Positions 46,501-58,182 of a DNA stretch of 64,000 nucleotides are shown piece after piece. The position numbers were made by a program, and so were the translations under genes. Below the pieces are notes generated by a model, which saw only the letters and a list, made by a program, of their open reading frames with translations, ran no database searches and had not been told where the DNA came from. The stretch lies in contig JAILWY010000005.1 in assembly GCA_022113835.1 (NCBI GenBank), positions 1,692,501-1,756,500 on the forward strand, read 5' to 3'. Numbering within the stretch: the first letter of the stretch is position 1; each line of letters begins with the position of its first letter. This DNA is from Atopsyche davidsoni. Its lineage: Eukaryota > Arthropoda > Insecta > Trichoptera > Hydrobiosidae.

Positions 46501-49500
46501 ACACCCCTCCACTATACCTTAAAAGTAAAATCGATTCAAACCTTCACCTTATTTATACACACATTGCTCAGGGTCGTCGCAGGGCATGCAAGAGAAAGCC
46601 CATCCTTATAAAATTCTCACTCCTTAATATAGAGAAAAGCATTAATGTGCCTTAAAATTTATAACTGTTCTCGACAGATGATTTCATTTTTAACGAATTA
46701 ACAAAAAAAATAACTAGTTAGGAAATCACAATTTATGTTTATGTACATACTGTAAGCTGGAATAAGCAGTGCTTGTAACTATACCACAAATCAGCTCTTA
46801 TAATGCATAAGCATTTTGAATAGAGGATACATTCGTTGCAACTTTGTGTAAAGTATCTTTTAAAAGTCAACTTTTTCAGGAAATGTAAAGGTTTCAGGGT
46901 TGCCCTGATGTTGGATCCAAAACCGTCAGCCTGCAGCGGTGAGCTGCCAGGACACGTACACAAAAGTATATGGTCGGAGCAAAAGTCGTGTAAAAGGCAG
47001 TCACTCTGTGTAAAATAGCAGAAACCTCACCAGACCGAAGGATTTATTATAAATATATTAATTGTCACATTCGATATATTTTTTCAATATAATGCATACA
47101 ATGATTAACCTCTATAAGCTAGAAAAAATATTTTGGATTTTTTATGCAAAATTTATTTTTTTTATTATAAAAGTGCATTACATTTAAAATGAAGCTGCGT
47201 AACAAATATTTAAGGGTAAAATGTATCAATATTACATATTATATAATCAATCAATTAAAAACGCTCTAACTGTTGCAAATCCTTAAAATTATTAAATTTT
47301 TTAGTTTGTCTATTTTTCACGCAAAGAAAAGTATGATTAATTGTTTTTAGTTTCATTGCGTTATTTATCTTTAAGTTGCATAAAAATAAATAAATCAAGT
47401 TGAAAACATAAATTTTACATAATATTTTTCATTAATATTCAAATCTGAAATTCTACTCAGTTCAAACGTTGTCTTCGGACGTTACTTCTTTTCTATGCCT
47501 TGTTTGCTAAACTTTGTACAAAATACTTAATAAAAAAAAGAAAGAGAGAGAAATAAAAACTGTGAATTATTCACACTTTCCAAGCACTGTTCTCCTCCGA
47601 GAGAAGCCTGGCCGAGGACAGTGAGCCTTCCTCCAGGAGTTTGCCTCATATTCCCCGCTGCGTTCACCCGGTGCTCTTGTAAAATTAAAAGCATTTACTC
47701 GTCTCGGAATCTCTCGGAACTTTTTGTTATTTAGCAAAAGTTCCTCTTCGTCCTTTTTCTACTTAATTATCGTCGGTCCTGTTCCGTTTCAGGCTCGTAC
47801 ACATACCTGGAGTGTTTTTCAATATTTTACACAGGGCGGATTCTCCTCAAAAGCCTCCTTCGTCGGGTTTAAAAGCCTTGCAGTGTTTTCTATTGTGTCG
47901 GAAGTCCCTCTCTCCTGCTTAAATACTTTGCGCGCATACTTCTGCCGGATTCAAATTAAAGCCGTTTGAATTGTAATTGGATAAAGAGTGCCTAATGAAG
48001 CCCTTATAAATATGCCGAGTTTGCGTAGACTTCGTTTGTATTATTTCTTCGTCACGAAACTTGGCCTACAATGCGATGTTTAACGCTGTTAATTGGGTTT
48101 TCATATTTAATTGAGTTCTATTCATTTATAAAGTTACTTTTAAAATTTAATTTCAAAATACACATTTTTGTTACACTGGAGACAGTTTTAAATTCAAATG
48201 GAATATACACAGAAACATTTTTATTTAATTATTTATTAAAATTATTACCGTGAAGTTAATTTGTTCAACATACAACATAATGTACAACATAAAAAAACTG
48301 CATATTTTGTTGATATAAATTATTAAAGTACTTTGAGTGTTGAATTTATTAATGTATACACTTGTATGTAGATATTTGACGTATTCAAATTATTTTTACT
48401 CGGTCAAAGAATGAAAGTTTGCGGTAGGTTCTCATATTTTTTATTAAATTATAATCACTGCCAGGTTATTTAAAATTAAAAAAAACCAAGTGTTTGTTAC
48501 AAACAAAAGTTTATAAACCAACATGAATGCACGAGTGCTTGAAAAAGTTCACAATTTTCAAATATCAGGATTATTTCCCAATGCATTCTCTATTGCGGTC
48601 ATATTTGCAGTAATATTGAAGGATTTTTTCAATTATGAGCGTGTTTATTTTAGTTCGCAATCGGCCAGCTGTTTGCCAAGTACTTGAGTGCGTATTGCCA
48701 ATTAATAGCCTAATTAGCTAAGTAATCGAGATATTAATCAAACAGATGCAGTGTTAACTTGTGCTTACCTACATATACCAACCGATATGCAAATCGACCG
48801 ATCATATGATCATGAATATAATCACTGATGTCTCCTTTTAAGGTAAACATTGTTTGCATATTATTTGCTTCAGTAAAGATTGTTTAAATGATCATGTTAG
48901 TTATTTCATAATACCTACGAATTCAAATATTTAAAATTACATAATTGGCAGCAAAACAATGGCTAAAGTTCAATGTGATCAATAGCTTTTTACTGGTCGT
49001 TCACTAGTTTCAATGTCTTGAATTGTTATATATTGTATCGAATTGTATTAAATTTTTATAAATTAAAAATTATAGCATCTGTTAGTTAAGAACGATTATT
49101 ATGATGCATAAAATACACCATTTCATAACCATTGACTGTATGATCATTACTTGGAGGTTTTGAGTATCACTTTTGTGTACACGGTGCATCAAAAAATGTT
49201 TGTCCTATAAATGAACCAAAAAACGGATAAATTTTACATAAAGGTGACTTTACACCAAGAAGACAGCAAAAATCATATACTTGAAATACAAGAGAATTTA
49301 AGTTAGAAAAATAATCTAAAATATTTTTAACAATTTCATGTGCGAATGAAAAACCATTATGTTTTAGTGAGAATGCAAACGTTTTAATGATGCAAGAAAA
49401 TTGTAGACACTCTGTGACAGAATAAGGTTTTTTTTTGTTACAAGGACTTTGTTCTGACAATATGAAGCTGTTTTCAGAGTAGCAGTATTGATAAGAGTTC

Positions 49501-49979
49501 TTAGTCCACTTGAATTAAGACTTATGGCTTACAAATTATTATAACAACGAGGTGATTAAATATCACTAAACTTATATTTGAGTATATATTGACAGCATAA
49601 ATATTTTTTTAAAATAAAAATCGTAAATTGGGAAGAGTTTTGTAAAGTTGAGTCGCACTGTATACCTTCAGGTTTCAGAGGATGAGACAGTGAGTGACAG
49701 GACAATGTGAGCCTTCCGCCAACGCGCAGCTCTCTAGCAGCCGTGTAGTAAACCACTGCAATTATGTACTCCTTAAAGGATACAGCCAGGATCGTGTTAT
49801 ATTATTGTTTGGACTGAGAATACATGCATTTTAAGAACCAGAAATCGGAAACGGATCGTATATCATTTCGACTTTGAAAATTCAGAAAAGGTATTAATTT
49901 GAAATGGCGAATAATGCATGGTAATAAAAATATAAATGTAAATTCTCAAAGGCTTAAAATATCACTAATAATATATATA
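43571..49979. other. Long AT-rich stretch, no gene recognised
   Basis: ORFs of 60-97 codons (44482-44679, 44709-44921, 46739-46963, 46836-47018, 47724-47969, 48071-48253, 49167-49460, 49556-49756) show no domain. A GC-rich patch lies at 47580-47700. Around 48680-48740 several homeodomain-type CCTAATTAGC and TTAATC words cluster. A TA run at 49970-49981 abuts the Tc1 element. Confidence 0.35.
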
Positions 49980-50237
49980 TACACTCGGCGTCACAAAAAT
50001 CGCACCTCCCAATTTTTTTTCTTAAAACGACTTTTAATCATATTTCGTCAATGGTAAGAACATGATTGTGAGGTATCATTGGAAAGAGAATTTATTGAAC
50101 TCGCAGAAAAAGGAAACAGATTGTTATTTTTTAACAGGCCATTTGAAGAAAAAAAAAGGATTTAAAAAATCAAGAAAATAACGAGTTTTTATTTTTAGAA
50201 TAAGTGTACAAAATTTACAAAAAGAGACTTAAAATCT

Positions 50238-51290
50238 AGTGTTACCCCCCCTAGCTTTAATGACGGCGTCCATGCGGTCCTTCATAGACCTCACCAGGGT
50301 CACCACCCTTTCCTAAGGTAAGTTCTCCCATTCCTCAACGACGGCATCTTCGAGCACGTGATCCTGCTCCTACCACTCTTCAAGAGTGGTAGGAGCAGGA
50401 TCACGTGCTCTCACACGGCGTTTCACATCATCCCAGAGGTGCTCGATCGGGTTCAAGTCTGGACTTCGCGATGGCCACTGCATAACGGGGATCTCTACCT
50501 CTTGCAAGTAATCGTGCACAATGAATGCTGTGTGACAACGGGCGTTATCCTGCATTAACATGAACCCATCGCCCACAAAACCAGCATATGGGACTACATG
50601 CTCTTCCAGGATCTCCGTTATATAGCGACTAGCGTTCAGCGACCCTTGCCCGCGACCGCCTCCAGTCCGGGAAACGCACACAAGTTCCGTTTTCCCGTCG
50701 ATAGACATGCCGCCCCAGAACATGCACGATCCACCCCCGTATTCAACGGATTCTTCAAAGCAGGATTGTGCGAACCGCTCTCCCTGTCTTCTGTACACTC
50801 TTCTACGGCCGTCGTTGCAGAAAAGGCTCACCCTCGTCTCGTCAGAGAAGAGAACGGTCCTCCACTGTTCAAGTGACCAATCGTGATGTTCGCGAGCAAA
50901 CTGAAGTCGGTCTCTGCGATGGTCTGCAGTCAGTTTTGGTCCTTTAGCAGGTCTGTAGGCTGCAATTTTCTTCTCTCGCAGTCTTCTTCTAACCGTGGAG
51001 ACACTTACAGAAGTTCTACGAGCTGATCGGAGCTGCTGTTGCAACTCAACAGCATTAGAGAACCGATTGCGCAAAGATCTGGTTACAATGAACCGATCAT
51101 CTTTTTCTGCTGTGCAGCGTTTTCTTCCAGATCCACGTCTTTTGATATAGCCACCAGTCTCTTGGAATCGTTGGTACACACGCCAAACAGAAAAACGGCT
51201 TAAGTTCAGTTGTCGAGCAACATCACACTGCCGCATTCCCGATTGCAGCAGTGCAATCACTTGAGAGGCTTCATCAGCGGTAGTATCCAC
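50238..51290 (-). pseudogene. Tc1 transposase, C-terminally disrupted (306 codons open)
   Basis: The protein binds the element's ends and cuts and pastes the DNA in the nucleus. Residues about 7-50 form an N-terminal helix-turn-helix, followed by GSGRKR (53-58) and a second, winged-helix region to about 110. The DDE triad is visible: D150 in LFSDE, D248 in MQDNARCH, and E283 in DLNPIEHLW, with 34 residues between the last two. The open frame stops at 50370 after TTLEEW. The usual C-terminal residues continue in decayed form downstream (SMKDRMDAVIKARGGNTRF, ending near 50238) with one more internal stop (TAG). Family members are about 340 aa. The cause of the break is a palindromic insertion (50352-50410). 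The start was chosen because it begins the helix-turn-helix domain. Confidence 0.9.
50352..50410. repeat. Perfect 29-bp palindrome inside the transposase gene
   Basis: Bases 50352-50380 and 50382-50410 are exact reverse complements around a single central base. The right arm belongs to the transposase reading frame. The left arm appears to be an inverted copy that introduces the TAG stop after TTLEEW. A template-switch during replication would produce this. Confidence 0.95.
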
Positions 51291-51615
51291 CTTGAGGTGT
51301 ATTTTCCTGGCTTGTAAGGTTCACGTGAGTTCTCTGTAAAGTCTGGATACTGACTGACCCACAATTTACCTGGAATTACCCTTTTATACCCTTGTCAGGT
51401 AGTGCAACTTGTGACCCTTTTAACGCGCATTTTCGATTTCTTTCCAATATTTCGTAGTAAGCACTATTCTTTTCATTAAAACGATGATTAATTAAAGGTA
51501 ATTAAATGTACTTTCAAATTATACCAATATTAATTAAATAAAATGTATGCGCTAGCTGCTAGAGACGCTATATACAAATTTTGCAAAAGGTGCGATTTTT
51601 GTGACGCTGAGTGTA

Positions 51616-52044
51616 TATATATATTTTGTATTTTTACATATTTAAATGTTTTTTCCATATAATCCCTCATTTCATATGAGACGATTTTTTACTTACTGCA
51701 TCTACATAGATATATATTTCAAAAAAACAATAATATTTTTTTATATATTATATTAATAAATAGGCTCAGAGGGCCTTAGAGACAAACACATTTATTGTTT
51801 ATCCAAAAGAAAAATTGCGTAGCCTTTATTTTAAAATGTCACTTTGCATGCTAAAACGGCCATATTTACGGCGGCAACAGCAGCCGTTATGTCAATAAAA
51901 AAAAGTATTCGCGACTCAGTAATGTATGCCTATAACCAAACACACTCCCGATAAACGAATTCACCTTCAATATTTTATCCCCGAAAAAAATATTCCGCAA
52001 CCGAAATTTATAGTGCCGCGTATCGCGGCGGTGAATGCAAAAAA
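51616..52044. other. AT-rich spacer, nothing recognised
   Basis: Contains TA-rich sequence next to the transposon and a 64-codon ORF (51926-52120) without a domain. Confidence 0.3.
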
Positions 52045-52445
52045 ATGCTGGAGGTGCCGGGCTTGTCCTACTTTATTAGGGTCCCGCTTCTATTCCTGCG
52101 CCGGCTGTCCCTATTTTTGAAAACACAGTGGCGTAGCAACAAAATTACTCAGCGCGTATAGTAGCTAAATAGTAAAACTAAATTCAAAGCTCCATGTTAC
52201 TGTGAGAGTTGCCGGGCTCGTCCCGGGTCGTTAGGATCCTGCTTCAATGCCTATTTTTGAAAATACAGTGGCATAGCAACATAGTAAAAAAACGCTTTTT
52301 GAACTAAATAGTGCAACAGATCTAAAGTGATATACGTTGAGCGTTGAATGTTTAAATAAGTGCGTGAGATGTGGGGGTTATTTAAAAATAATGCACCGGT
52401 CATCTCATTTTTTTGCAACTACTGAGGCGTAGCTATATAATAAAC
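52045..52445 (+). repeat. Diverged local repeat, about 140-156-bp units, hAT-like words
   Basis: Unit 1 (GTGCCGGGCTTGTCC at about 52052, CAGTGGCGTAGCAAC at 52126) and unit 2 (TTGCCGGGCTCGTCC at about 52209, CAGTGGCATAGCAAC at 52266) share order and sequence. A third partial unit ends ACTGAGGCGTAGC near 52421. CAGTGGCGTAGC resembles the terminal word of some hAT MITEs, but target duplications are not seen, so the class is uncertain. Confidence 0.6.
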
Positions 52446-55400
52446 AGACACATTGAAATACATTTTAATTTCAATGCCCTTGTAATATAACGATTTATCA
52501 AGTACTCAGCGTTAATGCTCATTGTGGCAGGATTTTGTAAAAAAAATAAAATAAATTGAAAATACTATCACTCAAGCTGCAGAAATATATAAAATGTTTC
52601 AAAGTAGGACAGTGAATCAATAGAATTAGTTTTTAAGAGTACCTGAAACTTCAGGGCCCGCCCCTGGGCGCCCCTTTTCTTGCAGTCGCGGGACCTTCTC
52701 CCCGTGATTTAGTGTCCGACGGTGTGTAGTGTTGCTTTTGAATAAATTGGCAAGTTTTTGCGATATGTTTTCGATACGGGGGCTCCTCTACACGTGTACA
52801 GGGCCCTCCCCCTGGCATGGCGGCTGCAGAATTAATTCCCATGAAGGACTTTTGTTTGCGTCAAAAGCGTGTTTGCGCTTTTATTTGCACGTTCGGAATT
52901 ACGGCAAACATAGTTTTTTGCCGAGCGAATGTTTCGCTGATGTTGAATATATTCCGGACGTAATAAGCCGAGATCGATATTTTTTTTTGCAATACCAGGT
53001 AAGCAAGCCTTTATTGCAATCTTAGTAAATAATTTAACACGAAAATGTTTCGTACTAAAAATAAAAACGCATAAAATTGGTGTTACATAAAAAAATGTAC
53101 AAATTAAATAAAAAGCCTTGGAGGTAAAAGGGGATATGGCGTAGTTGTGTCTCGGAAAACATGTTTGAAGTATTACTTAAAAACTCTGCTACACCTTTGT
53201 TGATATGGTTTTATGTGTATATAATCAAATTTTTGAGACGTGACGTTATTTTCCATTTTCATAAATTTTCAAAACTATATTTTATTTAAAAAAGTAAAAA
53301 ACGTAAAAAACATAGGTAAAAACATAATTTAAATTATTTTAGTATGAATTGCATAATTCCCAAACGAGGAATTAAAGCTTTGCGAGAAGTTTTTAAATTA
53401 ATTACCAAATACAGCTTTCTGCCATTTCTATATGAACGTGCTTTGTAATTCACTCTCTCTCCCGAAGCCAAATTCACGGACCGCCTCTGAGTCCGGCGCT
53501 GTCCATGTATAATGCATGAAGCATTATTGTCGGAAGCAGCCAACTAGAGGAAACTAACTTCAAATTCACGTCATTTTTATTGGTCGCCAGACGTGGATTG
53601 CCTTTTATTTTCAGGTGACATTGCAGAAAAAAAGATTTATTCAAAAAGATTAATGTAACTACTGTGAAGAATTATTGATTTAAATATGGCCTACTGTATC
53701 AAATGTATTGATTCGTATGGTTAGAAGATGTCAACAATGTGGATTCAAATCACCTAGAGAGATGCGAAAAGCCAAGTGATTAGTAGTAGAAATAGTTTTG
53801 CTTTGTATAGCGTTTACGCTTAACAAGTTTAATAGCTTTAAAAATATGTTAGTTTCTGTTAAAAAAAATTATTTATTTAATTTAAAATAATTTCCAATTC
53901 AGTCCATACCAGCACTCGAAGAGTTTATTTGTCTTCGCGTGATTCCATCAGCTGACTGCATTATGTAACGGAATGAAAATGGAACCTAATGCAGCGACAG
54001 CAGAAGAAAGTATATTCTACTTAATCTATTAAAGCACAAATAAGTAAATTCTTTAAAAAAAATAAACGAAAATTAAGCAACTCTAGTCTTTTTAAGGGTA
54101 GCTTTCCTTTTTACAAAAAACAGCAACATTAGGTTTTCTTTAATTATTTGAGCACATATAAATAAATTTAGTATACATACAAACATATTATATCAATTAG
54201 TCTTTGCGGAATAAGTCAAGTATTACAACTTTGAGAAGTGCACCTTTATCATCATAGATCATATCATTCATGCATCATCTCACGCGTTAAGCGAGAGGAT
54301 GAAAAATGCACTTTTAAATCAAATTGACGAGAGTAATCATTAAAAAAATTACTGTAATTAAATATTGCTATCGAAATAAACCTTAAGAGATAAAAATACA
54401 GAACACCTTATTTTTTAATTATAATCATAAGCATATTGAATTAAATTCAATATACTGACCATTAGAAAATTGTATGAACTAAGTGATAAAATTGATGCTT
54501 ATGAAGTTTTGGATGTTCGTGCTATAAGTGCGCCGTAATAAATTAATTGTGATTAAGTGGGGTCAAGTAAGTAAATTTCTCTTAAAATTAATAATATTCA
54601 ATCGTAAATAATTATTATACTACAGACATTGCAGACTACGAAGGTATCAGAAGTCTAGTTAAGCAATATGCACGCATCTCGCTCGAGGCGGACAGTTTTC
54701 TAATGAAATTCCTAATGGTGGCGCTATTTTTTTCATGTTAATTTGCAAACGCACCCATTTAGCACTCTCCTAGGAAATCCGTCTTCCTGCGATATTGCAA
54801 AGATGCCCCGGTTGTTAATTAAAGAGAGGGACGTTGCTAAAAGAGGAAGAAAATAATTAAAAAGTAAGTAAAAATTCTGTGCCTTTTTCATAAAAAAAAG
54901 CCATATTTGAATTTTTCACTGAGTTAATTTTTATATTAGGTACATTTTGTTTCCGCTTTATTTTGAATATTACAGACCCCTATGCTTTGTTTAAGCATAG
55001 TATTTGTTTTAAGTTTCAATTCAGAGTGAAGTTCATTTCTCTTGCTACCAAAAAAATGTTTTTGTTAATGATAATTAATATATTTTTTTAAATTTTGCTT
55101 GGTTTTAGAGTAACAATATCGTGGGTTCTAATCCCACTTGCGTCATAAAAAAACTTGAAAGATTTTATCACCTTGTTTATGTGTGTGAATAAATTGCCTA
55201 AAAGCATATTGTATATGTACTTAAGAGGCATGATATCAAATCTTGCTTGTGTCGTGATAAAAATCTCTAAGGGTTATTACCGTTGTTTGAGGTGTAAATT
55301 AAAAGTCTGAAAAATGTATGTGTACCTACAAATGACTTAAAGGTACTTTAAAATCGTCCTTATGCCTTTGGCAGAGCTGGACTCGCCGTGATGGCGACCG

Positions 55401-55920
55401 ACTATTTATCACTCGAATTTGTAAGAAGTGTTTATAGTGGCGATGCCACCGCGGCTTGCAAACTAATTGAATATATTTTCGACTTGTTTTTGGCGATTCG
55501 TGGCATATAAATCTCGAGCGGTCTCGCCGGTCCCAGCAGCCGTTGTAAATGGTATCCCACGGAATTTAATTTGGCGAAAGGGGCTCCAGAGAAACGCTTT
55601 TATTGATTGTCATTTTATTTCATGGCAGCTGCAATATATTTTTTAATTTTAAATATAAAAATTAGTGCAAAACTGATTAAAACTACTGAACAAAAATCAC
55701 TTTACTGTGTTCCAGAAAATTTGTTTTTTGACTGACAGAAATTCCATAAAATAATTAAGTTAAAAAATATTTAGTGTGGTTACTTTTATTATTAATATTA
55801 TTATATACACTCTGAAGATGCCAACACGAGATTAAACATGTCAGATGTCAGACATTTCTCTATTAAGAATTTATAGTCTAAGTAATAGGTAAATAATATT
55901 ACTATTTATTAACAAAAAAT
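52446..55920. other. Intergenic sequence with GC-rich islands at 52.65-52.83 and 55.37-55.58 kb
   Basis: ORFs at 52651-52842 (minus), 52729-53025 (plus) and 53334-53543 (minus) show no domain. At 55121-55137 a perfect T-arm-like hairpin, GTGGG-TTCTAAT-CCCAC, stands without the rest of a tRNA and may be a SINE or tRNA remnant. Confidence 0.3.
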
Positions 55921-56312
55921 ATTGATAATGATGAAGTACATTTTTTTAAATATTGAAAATTGATTAAATAAACTTTTATTTTTATTGATTTGTGTGGGAA
56001 GTACTTTGTGTTAAAAATCTAGTATTGCAAGTCACACAATATTTAATTGGCATAGTAAGTACGTTGTTTCATTTATAGGATATGAATGTTAAAAATTCTT
56101 GCCTAGTACTAGTGATTCGTTGGTATAATTGGTAATGCACTTGGGAATGTGGGTTGAAATCCCACACAAATCACGATGATATTTTTCTAAGAGTTTCTTT
56201 AATCAATTTTCAATATTTGAAAAAAAAATGTACATAATCATTATCAATCAACCACCTGTATAGGCAAAATCGTACTTCCTGTGAGACGGTCTTCACAAAA
56301 ATCAATAATATA
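55921..56312 (+). repeat. tRNA-bearing foldback repeat, copy D
   Basis: The left inner arm starts ATTGATAATGATGAAG and carries an inverted tRNA 3' end (GATTTGTGTGGGA near 55988-56000). The core, a tRNA-like sequence (56114-56173, missing 13 bases of the anticodon arm) and the right inner arm follow. Last comes the outer terminus with the GTGAGACGGTCTTCAC hairpin, ending CAATAATATA. The two inner arms are reverse complements. Confidence 0.8.
56114..56173 (+). pseudogene. tRNA-like sequence in copy D lacking the anticodon arm
   Basis: The acceptor strands, D-arm and T-arm (GTGGG-TTGAAAT-CCCAC) are present, but the anticodon loop and most of its stem are deleted, and box B is mutated (GGTTGAAATCC). 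It cannot act as a tRNA. Confidence 0.6.
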
Positions 56313-57789
56313 CCAAAAAATATATTTATTTAATGAAATTCATACTTTTAATATTTATAAATATGGTAATCTAGATTGAAATATTAAAAAAATCTTAAAA
56401 GCAAATAAATATTCTCAGCGATAATTTTAAATTTATATATAGACGTAGGAGTAAACAATCCAATAAATTAGATCCCTAAATTTGTACATATCACAATATC
56501 TTTTGTTGTTGTTGCGTATTAACAAATTAATCTAAACGGCCCAGTTACACAGCAAGCAGCCACCAGAACATCTCAAACTTAAACACAAAACTCAAAGCTT
56601 AAAGTTGCGATATTAAATCAAATTAATATACATAAATATCCCAAATTGCAGATACAAACTTATTTAATCGTCCTTCGTTGAACAATGCCCAAGTTAATCT
56701 CTCCACTCATTATGTCCGAAGTTTATCAAATTTCGGTGCTGGCGTGTGGTGAGGAGGAACCACAGCCGGGGTCCGACGCTCGTCTCCAGCCTCCTTTGAG
56801 CACCCTCGACCATCCCCCGGTCCCGCTCAGGGGATGGAAGAAGAAGAAACCCGGTGTGGTTTTCCCTGCTTTGTGAACTGACGGCTTTAAGCTCGGGAGG
56901 GTCGCGGCTTATTATTTTAGCTGAGGGTTATTTTGTTGCTTTCACTCTTAAATGTAATTTTCTTACATTTAGAAACACACAAATAACAGTCGTTGCACCG
57001 TATACCAGCTTGAGGTAGAAATTTTCCATAATAATGAAAATTGTCTCAGTGAAATACTTTAGTTTGTATAAGTGGTTTTTTAGCAAATGCAGTTAACTAT
57101 TAATACAATATTAAGAAAATCAATATTAATAAATCTTCACAAAAGTTTTCATGAACCGACTCAACAAATAACAAAAATACAAACCTCGATTGAGATAAAA
57201 AAATAGAAATATCCAGAAATAGAATCCCTGATACAGCGCCGAAAATTAAAAAAAATTAACTCTCAAAAAAATATATTTTGTGCAACAGTCATTACAAATT
57301 CAAATTTGTAATCATGAATTTGAATATGATTATGGTACCAGGCTACAGTACCGAGGATGTGTTAATATTTGAAATTATTGAAAGTGAATATTACCAACAA
57401 TTCTCATGCATCTTTAATGTATATATGTCAAAACGTTACTATGCACTTCAAAATAAAACACGTGTGTCTCTTTGTTTCACGGAACCCATTCATTTTTATT
57501 TTCAACCTCTGTAGCATAAGAGCAGTGCGTTGCAAGCAAATGTAAAATAAATATTCACAGGAAAAGACAAAAGAATCCTTGGAGACTGTCCCAGGTGAGT
57601 CAAAACCTCTAGCAGCGCAACATCCAAAAAACCGAATATACCAATATTTTTTTATTATTATTATATGAATGTTTCAACATATATCTTCTTCTACATCAAG
57701 TGTCTCTCCTCAGAAGAGGTTGGCAACCGTTTCACTGAGTATGCTGAACAAGACATCATGATTTTTTAAGGGGCAAATAGTGTAGTGGG
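56313..57789. other. Intergenic sequence with GC-rich island at 56.72-56.92 kb
   Basis: ORFs 56685-56876 and 57278-57514 have no domain. At about 57770-57807 a 35-bp stretch resembles the flank of the hAT-like MITE at 23838-23870 (TAGTGGGT...AGTCCTTCTACAC), suggesting a shared older repeat. Confidence 0.3.
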
Positions 57790-58182
57790 TCACTGAGTCC
57801 TTCTACACCGCAGTTCTTTATAGAATGAAAAAATCTGCGTATTGCTGCTGGCCAATAGTATTATTATAAATCCCTGGCGTAAATTTATGATACTCCTTCT
57901 GCAGCAAGCTACAGAAACAATATCAGGAGCCCCCCCTCTCTCGACAAGGTACTTCCAGAGCACATCCAACATCATTTCAAGTCCACTACTCCATTACCGA
58001 TACTTTACACATGCACAAGCAACAGAATAGGGAGAGCGGGGAGCATATATAACGAACTTCAAAGAGTGTTTCTTTGTTATGTGCACTTCTTTTCTTTTTT
58101 TCTTCAATTTCCGCGGTGCGTTACAAGTGGAAAGAAATAAATTCACTCCTGTAAGTTGCACGGGACGCTTATCCTCTGCCAT
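57790..58182 (-). other. Minus-strand frame of 131 codons with one internal stop, unrecognised
   Basis: Two ORFs (58182-57994 and 57975-57790) are in the same frame, separated by one TAA. The text is not low complexity (for example MLDVLWKYLVERGGAPDIVS) and could be a decayed coding fragment, but I recognise no family. Its end overlaps the 35-bp stretch shared with 23.84 kb, so a transposon-borne origin is plausible. Confidence 0.2.

Larger units (their letters stand above)
49982..51613 (-). mobile_element. Tc1-family DNA transposon, defective (1,632 bp)
   Basis: The ends are 26-bp inverted repeats beginning CACTCGGCGTCAC and CACTCAGCGTCAC (one mismatch), at 49982-50007 and 51588-51613. They are flanked by the TA target duplication at 49980-49981 and 51614-51615. 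It encodes a DD34E transposase on the minus strand, broken near its C-terminus. The intact ends mean it could still be moved in trans by a related transposase. Confidence 0.95.

Noticed and set aside
50598..50876. 92-codon plus ORF and the 50358-50558 plus ORF
   Set aside because: Antisense shadows of the Tc1 transposase.
55121..55137. A tRNA gene
   Set aside because: Only the T-arm is present; no D-arm, anticodon arm or acceptor stem can be placed.
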